Counted from the stretch's first letter, positions 34,880 to 44,486 are shown. The stretch: 64,000 nucleotides of DNA from B30-G6 sp963701385 (GCA_963701385.1 CAVOZW010000016.1:1-64000), one strand, 5' to 3'. Notes: generated by a model from the sequence alone, not told the origin. Numbers and translations: made by a program.

Positions 34880-35299
34880 CTATCGGTATATTTTTTTCCA
34901 ACCGCTGCGCTTGTTTTCCTGGAAGTTGCTGAGCGCAAGGTAGAAGACGCCCACGGCAAGTTCTGCGCAATGATAATTCTCTTTCGGAAGTGTCTCAAGA
35001 AATTCAATGACGTTCTCGGGCGATATTTCCCAGGCATCACCCGTTTCTTTTCCTTCGGCAAGAAATGCCACAGTATTGGCACAGGCATGTGTATTTCGGC
35101 ATCCTTCGACCACAAAAGACACATGCTTGATGTGATCATTTTCAATCGACAGAAACATTTCAACGCTATCTCCGCAGTCGCCTGTCTTTTTACCGTGACC
35201 GTCCGATTTTTCAACGATGCCTGTGTGATCCGTGCGGAAGGCCATTTCTAAATAATTGGTTGCGTGATCCTGCCAGAAATTGAACTCAGTTTTTCCCAT
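34880..35299 (-). CDS. NifU/IscU-like iron-sulfur cluster assembly scaffold
   Basis: A 139-residue protein of the NifU N-terminal fold. The three cluster-binding cysteines are seen as Cys42 in GDCGDSVE, Cys67 in VEGCRNT and Cys111 in YHCAELA. An extra cysteine follows at 73 (HACANT). It would build transient 2Fe-2S or 4Fe-4S clusters. Located between the outer-membrane gene and the dsr operon, it may serve the many Fe-S sites of DsrK and DsrO. The ATG at 35299 fits the GGAG site upstream. Confidence 0.85.
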   Translation of the reverse strand: MGKTEFNFWQDHATNYLEMAFRTDHTGIVEKSDGHGKKTGDCGDSVEMFLSIENDHIKHVSFVVEGCRNTHACANTVAFLAEGKETGDAWEISPENVIEFLETLPKENYHCAELAVGVFYLALSNFQENKRSGWKKIYR

Positions 35300-35321
35300 G
35301 ATTGAGCTACTCCAACTCGGT

Positions 35322-36803
35322 CTAAAAACTATATTTGAATTCGAGAAACAAACGATCATTGTCCTTGATGTTATCAAAGCCGGTGGTGGCCCCTGATTGG
35401 TACGCGATCAGCCCTCCTTTGACAAGAAGGTTATCAGAAAGATCATAGGCCAACTCATAGCGTTGAAGCGAACCCTTTTTAAAGTCGGTTCCAAATGCCG
35501 ACGCCAATATCGTCAGGGAAAGCGTTTCGTTAAGCCAGTTTTTTGTCAATCGTGCAGCAGATTGTGTTGAAATCTCTTCCAGATTGTCCGGTTCGTTTTT
35601 CAATACTTCTTTATAGGCATGAATATGACGCTGGACCACTTCCACGCTCAGGGTTGCCTCCTTGAAACCGAAAAATTCGATGCCGGTACCGAGATCTGTC
35701 CGTGAATAAGTATCATTGGCTGTGTTAGAGTATTTTAGGCCATCAACATAAGTCGCTTCGACTTTCAGAAGCCAGTTTCCAAACGCAACAGTCAAGGCCG
35801 TTCCATAAAAATTCAACCGCGCATGTTCAAATTTCATCTGAAAAAGATCTGGCAGTCGTTTTACGTAGGCGGCATCACTGTAAACATCGGCCCAGTAAAA
35901 AGCGATGTCCCAACCGCTGAAAATACCACTGACCGAAAGAGCATATTCCATATGCTCAAGCCCGTTTTCAGGAATCTCTTCATGTATGGGTGGCAACGCT
36001 GAGGGATAAAAATCACTGCCGAATTCCGGATTCTTGTTGAATCTGATTTCAGGTATCGCGATGCCGGTAAAATTCCAATTGTTCAGATAGCCGTCTATCT
36101 TCAGCATGTTGACAGGAAGACGGAGGTCTTCGATATCCGTGGCACCAATCTCTCTGAGGTCCAAAGGGTTCAGGATGTCAGTAACCCGAAGATTGTCCAG
36201 ACTCCCCCAAACGACAATCTGCCGACCAGCTTTTAGATCCAGAAATCTTAGGGGACTGCCCTGGACATAGGTTTCCAGGAGGGCCAATTCGCTGATATAC
36301 GCATCTTGAACATCCTTGGAATATATATCCCTGCCATTTATGTCGTAGGCAGCATCATATGCCGCTTGACCACTGATTCTGGTCGACCAATTCTTACCCA
36401 GATTTGTGTCGACCTTCAGCATCACCTTCGAACGAAGACTGGAAAGGCCCCTCCAGTCGGTCTCATTTGTCGCGGGTTCTTTGTTTGCGTAATTATAAGT
36501 TGAGCGAAGACTGGCATGCCCGGCGACACTCACTGAAATCAACCCATTTTTATTGCCATACCGCCTTGCAGAATCTCCAGTATCGACCTCCTGGCGACCA
36601 TCTTTTTCCTTCTGATCTTCAAACCCCTCTAAAATGCGATCAAAAGGTTCTTCAGGCTTATAGACGGACGCTTCAGCAAATCCCTCCAGCGCATGCTCCA
36701 GGTACTGTTCTTCACCCCTGACTTGCTCCGGAAAGACGCTTTTCACAATGATCATGCAGAGTGAGGCCAAAACGATAATCGGTAATGTTTTGACCGTCTT
36801 CAT
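35322..36803 (-). CDS. DUF1302-family outer-membrane beta-barrel protein
   Basis: A 493-residue exported protein with a signal peptide (MKTVKTLPIIVLASLCMIIV...) and alternating amphipathic strands ending in an aromatic C-terminus (FLEFKYSF), as in outer-membrane barrels. The core RVTDILNPLDLREIGATDIE, followed by EDLRLP, is typical of DUF1302. Such proteins usually sit beside a LolA-like protein and an RND/MMPL exporter. Here only the LolA-like partner is present, 3 bases away. Possible export of a hydrophobic compound. Confidence 0.8.
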   Translation of the reverse strand: MKTVKTLPIIVLASLCMIIVKSVFPEQVRGEEQYLEHALEGFAEASVYKPEEPFDRILEGFEDQKEKDGRQEVDTGDSARRYGNKNGLISVSVAGHASLRSTYNYANKEPATNETDWRGLSSLRSKVMLKVDTNLGKNWSTRISGQAAYDAAYDINGRDIYSKDVQDAYISELALLETYVQGSPLRFLDLKAGRQIVVWGSLDNLRVTDILNPLDLREIGATDIEDLRLPVNMLKIDGYLNNWNFTGIAIPEIRFNKNPEFGSDFYPSALPPIHEEIPENGLEHMEYALSVSGIFSGWDIAFYWADVYSDAAYVKRLPDLFQMKFEHARLNFYGTALTVAFGNWLLKVEATYVDGLKYSNTANDTYSRTDLGTGIEFFGFKEATLSVEVVQRHIHAYKEVLKNEPDNLEEISTQSAARLTKNWLNETLSLTILASAFGTDFKKGSLQRYELAYDLSDNLLVKGGLIAYQSGATTGFDNIKDNDRLFLEFKYSF

Positions 36804-36806
36804 CCG

Positions 36807-37625
36807 TTACAGACCTTTTTCAAGCCGTCGAACAGTAAACAGGTCATCCTCTAAGTTTTGATTGAATTGGATATTTTTCCATCTCAATTCTGTTTTGTGA
36901 ATCAGCGATTTCCCCTTTTTCTTGAAAACGTGCATTTCAGTTCCCATCCAGATACCATCGATCTGTTCAAGGCGTTTAACATCCACATATTTTAAATAAT
37001 CGCCATCGTCGATCCAGTGTATCGCTCGAACAATATAAAAATTATCCTGCCGTACAAAAAGAAGCGATTTAGAATAGCCGGTTTCTTTTATGATTTTTTT
37101 CGTTCGGGGAATAGATTCAACAAGCCAAGCAGAATGACCCTGAACATCCATTTCATTTTTCATAAAAAAGTCATAATCCGCGAGATTTCTCGAGGTCATG
37201 TCAGAATAATTCAAATCCGAACCCATAAAAGATCCGCTCTTGTCACTCGAAGCTATTCGTTTGGTTTTTTTTAGCGCGGGAAGGTATAACCACTGATCGT
37301 CATCCCGATTAGAGTTGTCATAATCATAGGTCAAAAAGCCGGTTTCCTTGACATCAGCGGGTGAGATAAAAAACATCAGCCTAAACGTGCCAGTATCCAT
37401 ATTTTTTTTGAAAGTTCTGATTTCACGAAAGCGCTGCTTGCCTTTTTTATCTATCAAGACCATCTCCATGTCCGCAATTTGATTGTCTCCGTCATTCCGT
37501 GTGTCTACTTTTTCCATAATCTGGCGTGCTTTAGCGTCGTCAGCGCGTACATCTGTCAAAATATTGGAATAGAATATCCATATAACGGTAATGATAACCA
37601 TCGAAAAGCGTGAAAGTGCGCACAT
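36807..37625 (-). CDS. outer-membrane lipoprotein-sorting (LolA-like) protein
   Basis: A 272-residue periplasmic protein with a signal peptide and the LolA-like fold used by proteins paired with RND/MMPL exporters (blocks KNMDTGTFRLMFF, DDDQWLYLPALKKTKRI, SDMTSRNLADYDF). It probably carries a lipid-like molecule across the periplasm. It is followed by the DUF1302 gene, forming a two-gene operon. No ATPase or RND gene accompanies them. Confidence 0.85.
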   Translation of the reverse strand: MCALSRFSMVIITVIWIFYSNILTDVRADDAKARQIMEKVDTRNDGDNQIADMEMVLIDKKGKQRFREIRTFKKNMDTGTFRLMFFISPADVKETGFLTYDYDNSNRDDDQWLYLPALKKTKRIASSDKSGSFMGSDLNYSDMTSRNLADYDFFMKNEMDVQGHSAWLVESIPRTKKIIKETGYSKSLLFVRQDNFYIVRAIHWIDDGDYLKYVDVKRLEQIDGIWMGTEMHVFKKKGKSLIHKTELRWKNIQFNQNLEDDLFTVRRLEKGL

Positions 37626-37678
37626 GATGAGATCCTGTTCATTCGCAGTTTTATTCGCACAACCAGGGTGATTAAAGA

Positions 37679-37704
37679 ACCTCGCGGCAGGCTGCGAGGT
37701 TTTT
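37679..37704 (+). terminator. terminator-like hairpin with T-run on the plus strand
   Basis: ACCTCGC (37679-37685) and GCGAGGT (37694-37700) form a 7-bp stem with an 8-base loop, followed by TTTT. No plus-strand gene lies upstream, so either an unannotated short transcript ends here or the hairpin belongs to the adjacent repeat. Confidence 0.45.
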
Positions 37705-37720
37705 CGACCGCAGGGAATTC

Positions 37721-37810
37721 TGTCTAATTGTGATTCGCTCGCTAAGCCCGCGGCATGCGAAGCACTGCCGAACGGCAGAACCCACGGGGAATGCGCTCGC
37801 TGTTACGGTT
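37721..37810. repeat. palindrome-rich intergenic repeat, family B
   Basis: The 24 bases 37721-37744 (TGTCTAATTGTGATTCGCTC plus GCTA) recur at 52293-52316 with two mismatches. The following GCTAAGCCCGCGG recurs as its reverse complement near 52479-52491 (CCACGGGCTTAGC, one mismatch). An internal CTGCCG-AA-CGGCAG and two CGCTCGC motifs make the block highly palindromic, like extragenic palindromes. The boundaries are approximate. Confidence 0.55.
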
Positions 37811-38117
37811 CATCGAAAGTTAAAGGCTATCTGGCCTTACCCGGAAGATCCCTAAAATCGGATGTGCTGGAGACTTAAAAAATAGCACATAAGGTCTGTG
37901 GATTTGATCGCATCATGTCATTCGATAAACTGCTATATTTTCTTGTATAATCTCCCTTTCCGTGATAATTGTCTCTTGATCCTTGAACCAAAAAAATCAT
38001 TCGACCATTTTTGATGAACAGTTATGGTCGAAGTATCTAGGCTGCGTCAAAAGCATGATTGGTGCTTTTTGGCCAATGAGGTTTCAGTAAATATGAGTTA
38101 TCAACTGATTAAAACAG

Positions 38118-40169
38118 ATGCCGTCGCCTGCCCGGTTGCCAAACCCGATAAGGGCAACAATAAAAAACCAGAACAGAAAATTCCCTCATAAGATAAGTAG
38201 AAAACAGCTCGTCAATAAACTGAATTACATTAACTTTCAAGATCAAACTATCCTGATAAAATTTATTCATAAGAAATTCGGACATGTCTTTACCTGTCCG
38301 GCAAAACCGCAACCCAGCATGGGAGAAGACCTGCTCTGCATATGGACAGATGCATCAAGAATAAAGACCAGACTCAAAACATATGAATTCGAAAGCATTC
38401 TGTTGAAAGATAAACAATGGGATTTGGAGCTAGGTCTTGATTTGGTGGAGCTCAACGAGGCGTTCATCCGTTTTCGAATTCCCGAGGTATATTCTCGGCT
38501 CATATCAAAGAAAATTCTGCGAAAGCCCTGTCACGGCATCAGGGCACAAATGTTTCAAAACAGTGTAATCTTTGATGGTACACTTATCGATTTTTGTGCA
38601 ACCGAATTCAGCATCAAAACCAGACTGGAGCCCCCCCAGACATCACAATGGCTCAACCCAAATGTAACCGTCAATATTCTATTGTCTAGTGAAGCAGAAA
38701 CAATCTTTTCGGGTGAGTGCAAAATTGTTAAAGAGATATCGAACGGAAACACAATTGATTTTCTGCTCAAACCCATAAATCAGAATATACAGCGCTTTAA
38801 GACAAAAAAATTCAGAAGCACCCGCGAAGATATCACCCCTGCCCCCAGCATCCGTTTCACGCACCCATTAACCAGCAAGGCGAATGACTTTAAAGTCGTT
38901 GATCTTTCAGGGTCTGGTTTTTCTGTCGAAGAAACAGAAAATTCATGTGTTCTTTTGCCGGGCATAATTCTATCTAATGTTGAGATGCTCTTTGCCAACA
39001 GCTTCAAAATACATTTTAAAGCCCAGGTAGTTTATCGACAAAAGTGCGAGTCATCAGCGTCGGGGGATGTGTTTAAATGTGGTCTGGTTTACTTAGATAT
39101 TTCCACCGATGAGCATTTAAATTTACAGTCCATCTTGCTTAATCTAAAAAATAAAGACGCATATATCTGTAATTCATTAGACATAAATTCCTTATGGGAC
39201 TTTCTATTCGAAACTGGTTTTATCTATCCCGAAAAATATAACTATATTCAAAAAAACTCGGATAATATAAAAAATACATATGAAAAAATTTATAATGAAA
39301 AACCAAGCATAGCAAGGCATTTTACATATAAAAACAAAGGGTTGATTTCCGGTCATTTATCAATGATCCGGTTTTATGAGAACACTTGGCTGATTCATCA
39401 CCATGCTGGAAGAAGATCAACCGCTTTTAATGCTGGGTTGATAGTATTAAATCAAATTGGTCACTTCTCAAATAATTCTCACAGCCTTTATTCAAACCAT
39501 ATGAATTATTTAATTTGCTATTTTCGATCAGAAAACAAATTCCCAAATCGTGTTTTTGGTGGTGCCGCTAGAACGATAAACGATAAGCAAAAGTGTGATA
39601 TTAAATCATTTGCCTACTTTCATTTTAATAATAAAAAAAATCAAGCAGAGAAAAAAAATGATATATCTTGGAACTGGAGTCTAAACCCTTCTGACCCAGA
39701 AGATATTGAGGAACTTGATGCCTTTTATTCACACAATTGTGGCGGTCTCATGCTAAAGGCTCTCGATATTAGATACAATAAAATATATTTAAATAATCTT
39801 TCTGATGAATATAGAAAAGCTGGTTTAAAACGTGAACGTCATTTTTTCTCATTGAAGTGTGACAATATCTTGACTGCAGTAATAATGGTCAATGTTTCTG
39901 AAAAAGGATTAAATTTGTCTGATCTTACCAATGGAACAAAGGTGATAATTCTTGATACTGAAAATTTGCCGGAAAACGTTCTTAAAACAACACTATATTT
40001 GATTTCAGCTCGACTAAACACAGAGAACTTCCCGGTATTGGTGTATCCGGTCAATTATATGATCAATAATTCAGTTCCTTTTGAAAAAATATATAATCTA
40101 TGGATGCTTGATACTCAGTTCGGAGACACTTATTTTAGATACGTCAATCGGCTAACTAGACTTATTTGA
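38118..40169 (+). CDS. PilZ-domain protein with a C-terminal acyltransferase-like half, AT-rich
   Basis: A 683-residue cytoplasmic protein. An N-terminal YcgR-like region (about 25-110) and a PilZ domain (about 230-330, with the D-x-S-x-S-G block DLSGSGFSVEE) suggest c-di-GMP binding, though the RxxxR motif is not clean (KKFRSTRED). The second half (about 390-680) holds RHFTYKNKGLISGHLSMIRFYE and TWLIHHHAGRRS, which resemble the GNAT-like acyltransferase fold. The 3' two thirds are markedly AT-rich relative to the neighbours, hinting at transfer. It is followed by an HD-GYP gene for c-di-GMP breakdown. The start is uncertain; the ATG at 38118 lacks a clear ribosome site. Confidence 0.6.
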   Translation: MPSPARLPNPIRATIKNQNRKFPHKISRKQLVNKLNYINFQDQTILIKFIHKKFGHVFTCPAKPQPSMGEDLLCIWTDASRIKTRLKTYEFESILLKDKQWDLELGLDLVELNEAFIRFRIPEVYSRLISKKILRKPCHGIRAQMFQNSVIFDGTLIDFCATEFSIKTRLEPPQTSQWLNPNVTVNILLSSEAETIFSGECKIVKEISNGNTIDFLLKPINQNIQRFKTKKFRSTREDITPAPSIRFTHPLTSKANDFKVVDLSGSGFSVEETENSCVLLPGIILSNVEMLFANSFKIHFKAQVVYRQKCESSASGDVFKCGLVYLDISTDEHLNLQSILLNLKNKDAYICNSLDINSLWDFLFETGFIYPEKYNYIQKNSDNIKNTYEKIYNEKPSIARHFTYKNKGLISGHLSMIRFYENTWLIHHHAGRRSTAFNAGLIVLNQIGHFSNNSHSLYSNHMNYLICYFRSENKFPNRVFGGAARTINDKQKCDIKSFAYFHFNNKKNQAEKKNDISWNWSLNPSDPEDIEELDAFYSHNCGGLMLKALDIRYNKIYLNNLSDEYRKAGLKRERHFFSLKCDNILTAVIMVNVSEKGLNLSDLTNGTKVIILDTENLPENVLKTTLYLISARLNTENFPVLVYPVNYMINNSVPFEKIYNLWMLDTQFGDTYFRYVNRLTRLI

Positions 40170-40195
40170 TCACCTGTTGAGTCCTAATCTTACAA

Positions 40196-42148
40196 ATGAA
40201 AAACCAACCAAACACAAAACAAAAACCCTTATATAATAGCCGGATATTCAATAATTATATCAAATTGATAAAAAAGAACTATAGCCATGTAAACATTCCG
40301 GAATTGCTTGATTCAGCAAATATGAAGTCATATGAGGTTGCTGATGAGGGTCATTGGTTTACCCAAGAGCAGGTGAATCTATTTCATAAAAAACTTTCCC
40401 AATTAACAAATAACGAAAATATTGCCTAGGGAAGCGGGAAGATTTGCTGCGTCACCTGAAGTAATTGGCTCAATGAGAAAATATGTCTTGGCATGGTGAG
40501 TCCAGCCAAGGCCTATGAGATGGCTGGAAATGCAGCTCGAAAATATACAAAAGCAACAAAGTATGAATCCATAAAATTAAATGATAATAGAGTTGAAATC
40601 CGTATTACCCCCCGTGAGGGTGTTCAGGAAAAACCCTTTCAATGTGAAAATCGAATTGGCTTCTTTGAAGCCATGACAATGGGTTTCACCAACAAACTCC
40701 CCCAGATCGATCACCCCGAATGTGTGTTTCGGGGAAGTAACACCTGCAGATACATCGTCACCTGGGAAAAATCATTCTCAGACATATGGAAAAGAATCCG
40801 AAATTATGCCCTTTTATTTTTTGTTGTCGTTTTAACAGGTTCCATATTCATCAATCCGCTTTTTACACTATCTGCAATATTACCGATCTCGGCTTTTCTT
40901 ATATTTTTGCTTACGTCCATCAGTGACAGGACAGAAAAAACCGAAATGTTGAAAAGTCTCAATCACTTAAGAGATCTTAGCGATCAGATGATTGAAAACA
41001 TTGAAATCAATTATAACAATGCCTTGATGACAAACGAAATTGGTCTTGCCATCAGCAAGTACACAAGGAAAGAAGATATTCTGAACAATATCATACGAAT
41101 ATCAAAAAACCGGCTGGACTATGACAGGGGAATTATTTTGCTGGCAAGTGCCGACAAAAGCAAACTGCAATTCAAGGCCGGATTTGGCTATTCGACAGAG
41201 CAGTACAATATAATAAAAAATACTGCCTTTCATCTAGACAATCCTGAATCAAAAGGAATTTTTGTTGTATCGTTTCATGAAAAAAAACCATTTTTGATCA
41301 ATGATGTCGATGAAATTGAAGAAACGCTCTCTCCTCGCAGTCTGGCGTTTGCAAAATTACTGGGATCCAAATCGTTTGTATGCTGCCCAATCATCTGTGA
41401 CAACCAGTCTCTGGGTGTTCTGGCAGTCGATAATTTGACATCAAAAAGACCCTTGATTCAAAGTGACATCAGCCTGATTATCGGTATTGCATCGACACTG
41501 GGTATCTGCATCCGGAATGCGGAGCTCCTCGAAGCTAGAGAACGCCAGTTCAGATCGATTCTTGCGACACTTGCTGCCAGCATCGATGCGCGAGACCCCC
41601 TGACCGCCGGACATTCTGAAAGGGTCACAAAATTTTCACTCGGCATATGCGATGAATTGGATCTCAGTAAAGACTACCGGGATATGATACAGGTGGCAGC
41701 TCTGCTCCACGATTATGGAAAGATCGGCGTCCCCGATTCCTTACTGAAAAAACCAAGAAAACTTACTCCGGAAGAATTTGAGGTGATAAAAACCCACTCC
41801 GAAAAGACTCGATCCATTCTGGAGCAGGTCAACTTTGAAGGAATATTCAGTCAGGTTCCGGAGATTGCAGGGTCACACCACGAAAAAATAGACGGCAGTG
41901 GATATCCCAACGGGCTGAAGGGAAACGAGATTCCATTGGGAGCTAAAATTATTGCTGTTGCAGATTTTTTCGAGGCGATCACCGCCAAAAGACATTACCG
42001 GAATCCCATGCCTATCGAAAAAGCAACGAGGTTGCTCCAAGAAGAAAGTGGAAAACATTTTGAACAAAAAATCGTTGATGCCTTCTTCCGATATTTTAAC
42101 AAATCAACAAGCAAGTCAACGCCACTTCCACTTGCCTCAGCACAATAA
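40196..42148 (+). pseudogene. V4R-like/GAF/HD-GYP c-di-GMP phosphodiesterase with two compensating frameshifts
   Basis: The first part (40196-40426) encodes MKNQPNT..LTNNENIA and hits TAG. The next frame continues in sense as REAGRFAASPEVIGSMRKYVLA. At about 40491 the original frame resumes with MVSPAKAYEMAG and stays open to 42148. Removing one base near 40427 and adding one near 40491 restores a single ~650-residue protein. Its domains are a V4R-like sensor (to ~170, ending GSNTCRYIVTW), two membrane helices, a GAF domain and an intact HD-GYP (HSERVTKFS, LLHDYGKIGVPDSLL, HHEKIDGSGYPNG). Without repair, translation from the internal ATG at 40493 could still yield the 551-residue GAF/HD-GYP part. 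Confidence 0.8.
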
Positions 42149-42160
42149 ACATCTTTCTAT

Positions 42161-43513
42161 TTAATTGATATCTTTAGGATATTTATCATAATAGTGGGCA
42201 TTCTGCCAGCTCAGCTTTAGTGCTTGATTAAATTTGTATATCGCATAAATTCTTTTCAGGCGACGCAGGCTGATGAGTGATTTCAGCAAGCGAATCGGGT
42301 AGGTTGGAAAAGAGTAGAGCCTGCTTTTGATGTAGTTGTCTGCGGCGTATATTGTTTCTAGCGCGATCTCTTTAGGTTTGTGCACCACATAGGAAAATCT
42401 GAATTTATCCCAATCCCGTGGAAAATCTTTATAAATAAGCCGATCGCAGGTGGTGATTTCCTCCATCAGATCGGTTCCGGGCAATGGTGTAAGAATGCTT
42501 ATCTGGAACATATCTATTCCGGAATGAACCAAGTATTCAGCCAGCGCCTTATAATATTCTTTTGTTTCAAACTCGTTTCCGATGATAAAGGCACCGAACA
42601 CGCCAATGCCATATTTATGGAACGTATCCACCACGCGCCTGTAATTGTCTACGCCGGTCTTAACATTGATGCCCTTTTTCATTTCTTTCAGCGATGTCAA
42701 ACTGATTGCTTCGAACCCCACGAAAACAAACATGCATCCTGATCTGGCCGCAAGCGCGACGATCTCTTCGTTGTCTGCTGCATTGATGGATGTTTGCATC
42801 CACCACTTTTTTTTCAGATTTTGGTCTATCATGCCTTGAAACAGTTTTTTTGCTCGCTGGAGGCTTTCCGGACTATAACCGATAAGGTTGTCGTCCACAA
42901 ATGCGATATGTTGCTTTTCAATACTTCCGAGCTCTTTTAGAACGTCTTCGGCCTTGCGACAGCGATAGGTTTTGCCAAGATATCTTGAAACAGAACAAAA
43001 ATGGCAATTGAAAGGACAGCCCCTTGACGTTTGAACCGATTCCCATAGGTAATCAGGGTTGAGAAGGTCTCTTCGGGGAACAATGTCGTAGTTTTCTAGA
43101 TCGACTCTTGGTCCAATATATTTTTTCTCGAGTTTGTTCTCCTCAAAATCTTTAAGGATTTTTTCCCAAATGCCTTCCACCTCTCCAACGATAACCGCAT
43201 CTGCAAACGTCATTACCTCATCAGGGAGCATGGATGCATGGATGCCGCCCATGACCACTTTTATCCCGCGCTCCCGATATATACAGGCGATTTCATAGGC
43301 TCTGTTGACGTTGCTGGTAAAGGCCGTAATGGCTATCAGGTCAGCTACCTCAAATTCAAAGGGCTGAAAATTTTCATCCACTATTTTAACATCCCAGTTG
43401 TCAGGTGTAACTGCTGCAACATACGCTAGCCCTAAAGGCGAAAAAGTGGAAAACCTGCTCATGAGATATCCACTTTTCCGGCCAACTGGGTTGATCAACA
43501 ATAGTTTTTTCAT
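42161..43513 (-). CDS. B12-binding-domain radical SAM protein
   Basis: A 450-residue protein with an N-terminal cobalamin-binding domain (about 1-140, with MGGIHASMLPDE) and a radical SAM domain with CPFNCHFC in TSRGCPFNCHFCSV. The start at 43513 is the ATG one base after the methyltransferase stop codon, with GAGGAAAG upstream, so the two are tightly coupled. The family includes HpnP/HpnJ-like and other C-methylating or ring-forming enzymes. The substrate is unknown. Together with the methyltransferase upstream it may build a modified lipid or cofactor. Confidence 0.85.
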   Translation of the reverse strand: MKKLLLINPVGRKSGYLMSRFSTFSPLGLAYVAAVTPDNWDVKIVDENFQPFEFEVADLIAITAFTSNVNRAYEIACIYRERGIKVVMGGIHASMLPDEVMTFADAVIVGEVEGIWEKILKDFEENKLEKKYIGPRVDLENYDIVPRRDLLNPDYLWESVQTSRGCPFNCHFCSVSRYLGKTYRCRKAEDVLKELGSIEKQHIAFVDDNLIGYSPESLQRAKKLFQGMIDQNLKKKWWMQTSINAADNEEIVALAARSGCMFVFVGFEAISLTSLKEMKKGINVKTGVDNYRRVVDTFHKYGIGVFGAFIIGNEFETKEYYKALAEYLVHSGIDMFQISILTPLPGTDLMEEITTCDRLIYKDFPRDWDKFRFSYVVHKPKEIALETIYAADNYIKSRLYSFPTYPIRLLKSLISLRRLKRIYAIYKFNQALKLSWQNAHYYDKYPKDIN

Positions 43514-43514
43514 A

Positions 43515-44321
43515 TCAATTTGGTTTCTTTCCTCTACACAGGATAACCGGCGTATACGTAAATCTTCTTGGGTCTGAAAACATTTTATTAAACTCTTTAA
43601 AGAACTCTTCGTAGCCGCCTTCGTATTCATCGAAGGGATAGCCAGACAATTTGCCGCCCACTTCAACTTTTTTGGTCCAGTTAAACGCGTCCACTTCGTT
43701 CAACTCTCCAAAGATTAAATGATGTGCTTCTAAGGCCATGTCGATGTCTTTATATTCCATATCATACAGATACGAATAAAGTTTCCGGCCGGCATAGGGA
43801 TCAAAATCCGCTTTTTTTTCGAGTGTCCGCTTGATTCCCTGAATGGCTGATTCGAGTCTTTTTGGCAGGCCATAATGAGTCAGGCAGTTATAATCGAGAT
43901 CGATAAGACAAATTATCCCTCCCGGGTTAAGCATCTTGCCGACATTTTGAATGATTTCATACGCCGAAGACGCGTAGTACTCCATAACAAATCGAACCCA
44001 GACAAAATCAAATTTTCCCAGGCAGCTTAAATCCGAGCGAATATCCGCCAGCATAAAATTGATTTTTTCTGTGGAATAATACTTTTTTGCAAATTCAATT
44101 CGTTGATCGGAGTTGTCAACCCCGACGGTTTCCCCTTTTGAACCTGCTATTTTGCTGAGGCAAAAGGTTGTCTTTCCAGATCCACACCCTAGATCAGCCA
44201 CACGCATACCCGGCTGAAGACCTGCCCATCGAGCGTGCCTGTCTACCACATTTGGATCCGTTTTCAGATCCAAACGGCGCGCTTCTTCTTCACTCTCCAT
44301 AAAATATCCATCAGTGCTCAT
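43515..44321 (-). CDS. class I SAM-dependent methyltransferase
   Basis: A 268-residue protein with the Rossmann SAM motif VADLGCGSGKTTF (motif I), an acidic VGVDNSDQRIEFA motif II and the LADIRSD motif III. It is co-transcribed with the B12-radical SAM gene, whose ATG lies one base beyond its stop. A good promoter lies just upstream (44373-44399). Substrate unknown. Confidence 0.85.
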   Translation of the reverse strand: MSTDGYFMESEEEARRLDLKTDPNVVDRHARWAGLQPGMRVADLGCGSGKTTFCLSKIAGSKGETVGVDNSDQRIEFAKKYYSTEKINFMLADIRSDLSCLGKFDFVWVRFVMEYYASSAYEIIQNVGKMLNPGGIICLIDLDYNCLTHYGLPKRLESAIQGIKRTLEKKADFDPYAGRKLYSYLYDMEYKDIDMALEAHHLIFGELNEVDAFNWTKKVEVGGKLSGYPFDEYEGGYEEFFKEFNKMFSDPRRFTYTPVILCRGKKPN

Positions 44322-44372
44322 TCAGCTTCCCTTCATCTGTTCCGATCAAATTCTGTAATTTTCATAAGGCGA

Positions 44373-44399
44373 ATTATAGTATGTTGCATGCGATGTCAA
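44373..44399 (-). promoter_or_regulatory. candidate sigma-70 promoter of the methyltransferase/B12-radical SAM operon
   Basis: Minus strand: TTGACA (44399-44394), spacer of 15 bases (16 if the -35 is taken one base upstream), TATAAT (44378-44373). Both boxes match consensus; the spacer is short. The start codon is at 44321. Confidence 0.6.
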
Positions 44400-44486
44400 T
44401 ATGCTATCCATTCTCAATCGGGAAGCGGTCCGATTTATTGTTAGGCATTGATATCAAGTAATTTTTCACCGTTGACATGTGCTCAG

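Larger units (their letters stand above)
37626..38117. other. 492-base intergenic region between divergent genes
   Basis: It lies between the minus-strand LolA-like gene and the plus-strand PilZ gene. It carries a terminator-like hairpin (37679-37704) and a palindrome-rich repeat (37721-37810). The TATATT at 37931 and TATAAT at 37945 within an AT-rich patch are possible -10 boxes for the downstream gene. No further ORF is supported. Confidence 0.45.

Noticed and set aside
44472..44477. TTGACA as a plus-strand promoter -35
   Set aside because: The -10 position would fall inside the terminator hairpin and no TATAAT-like box is there.
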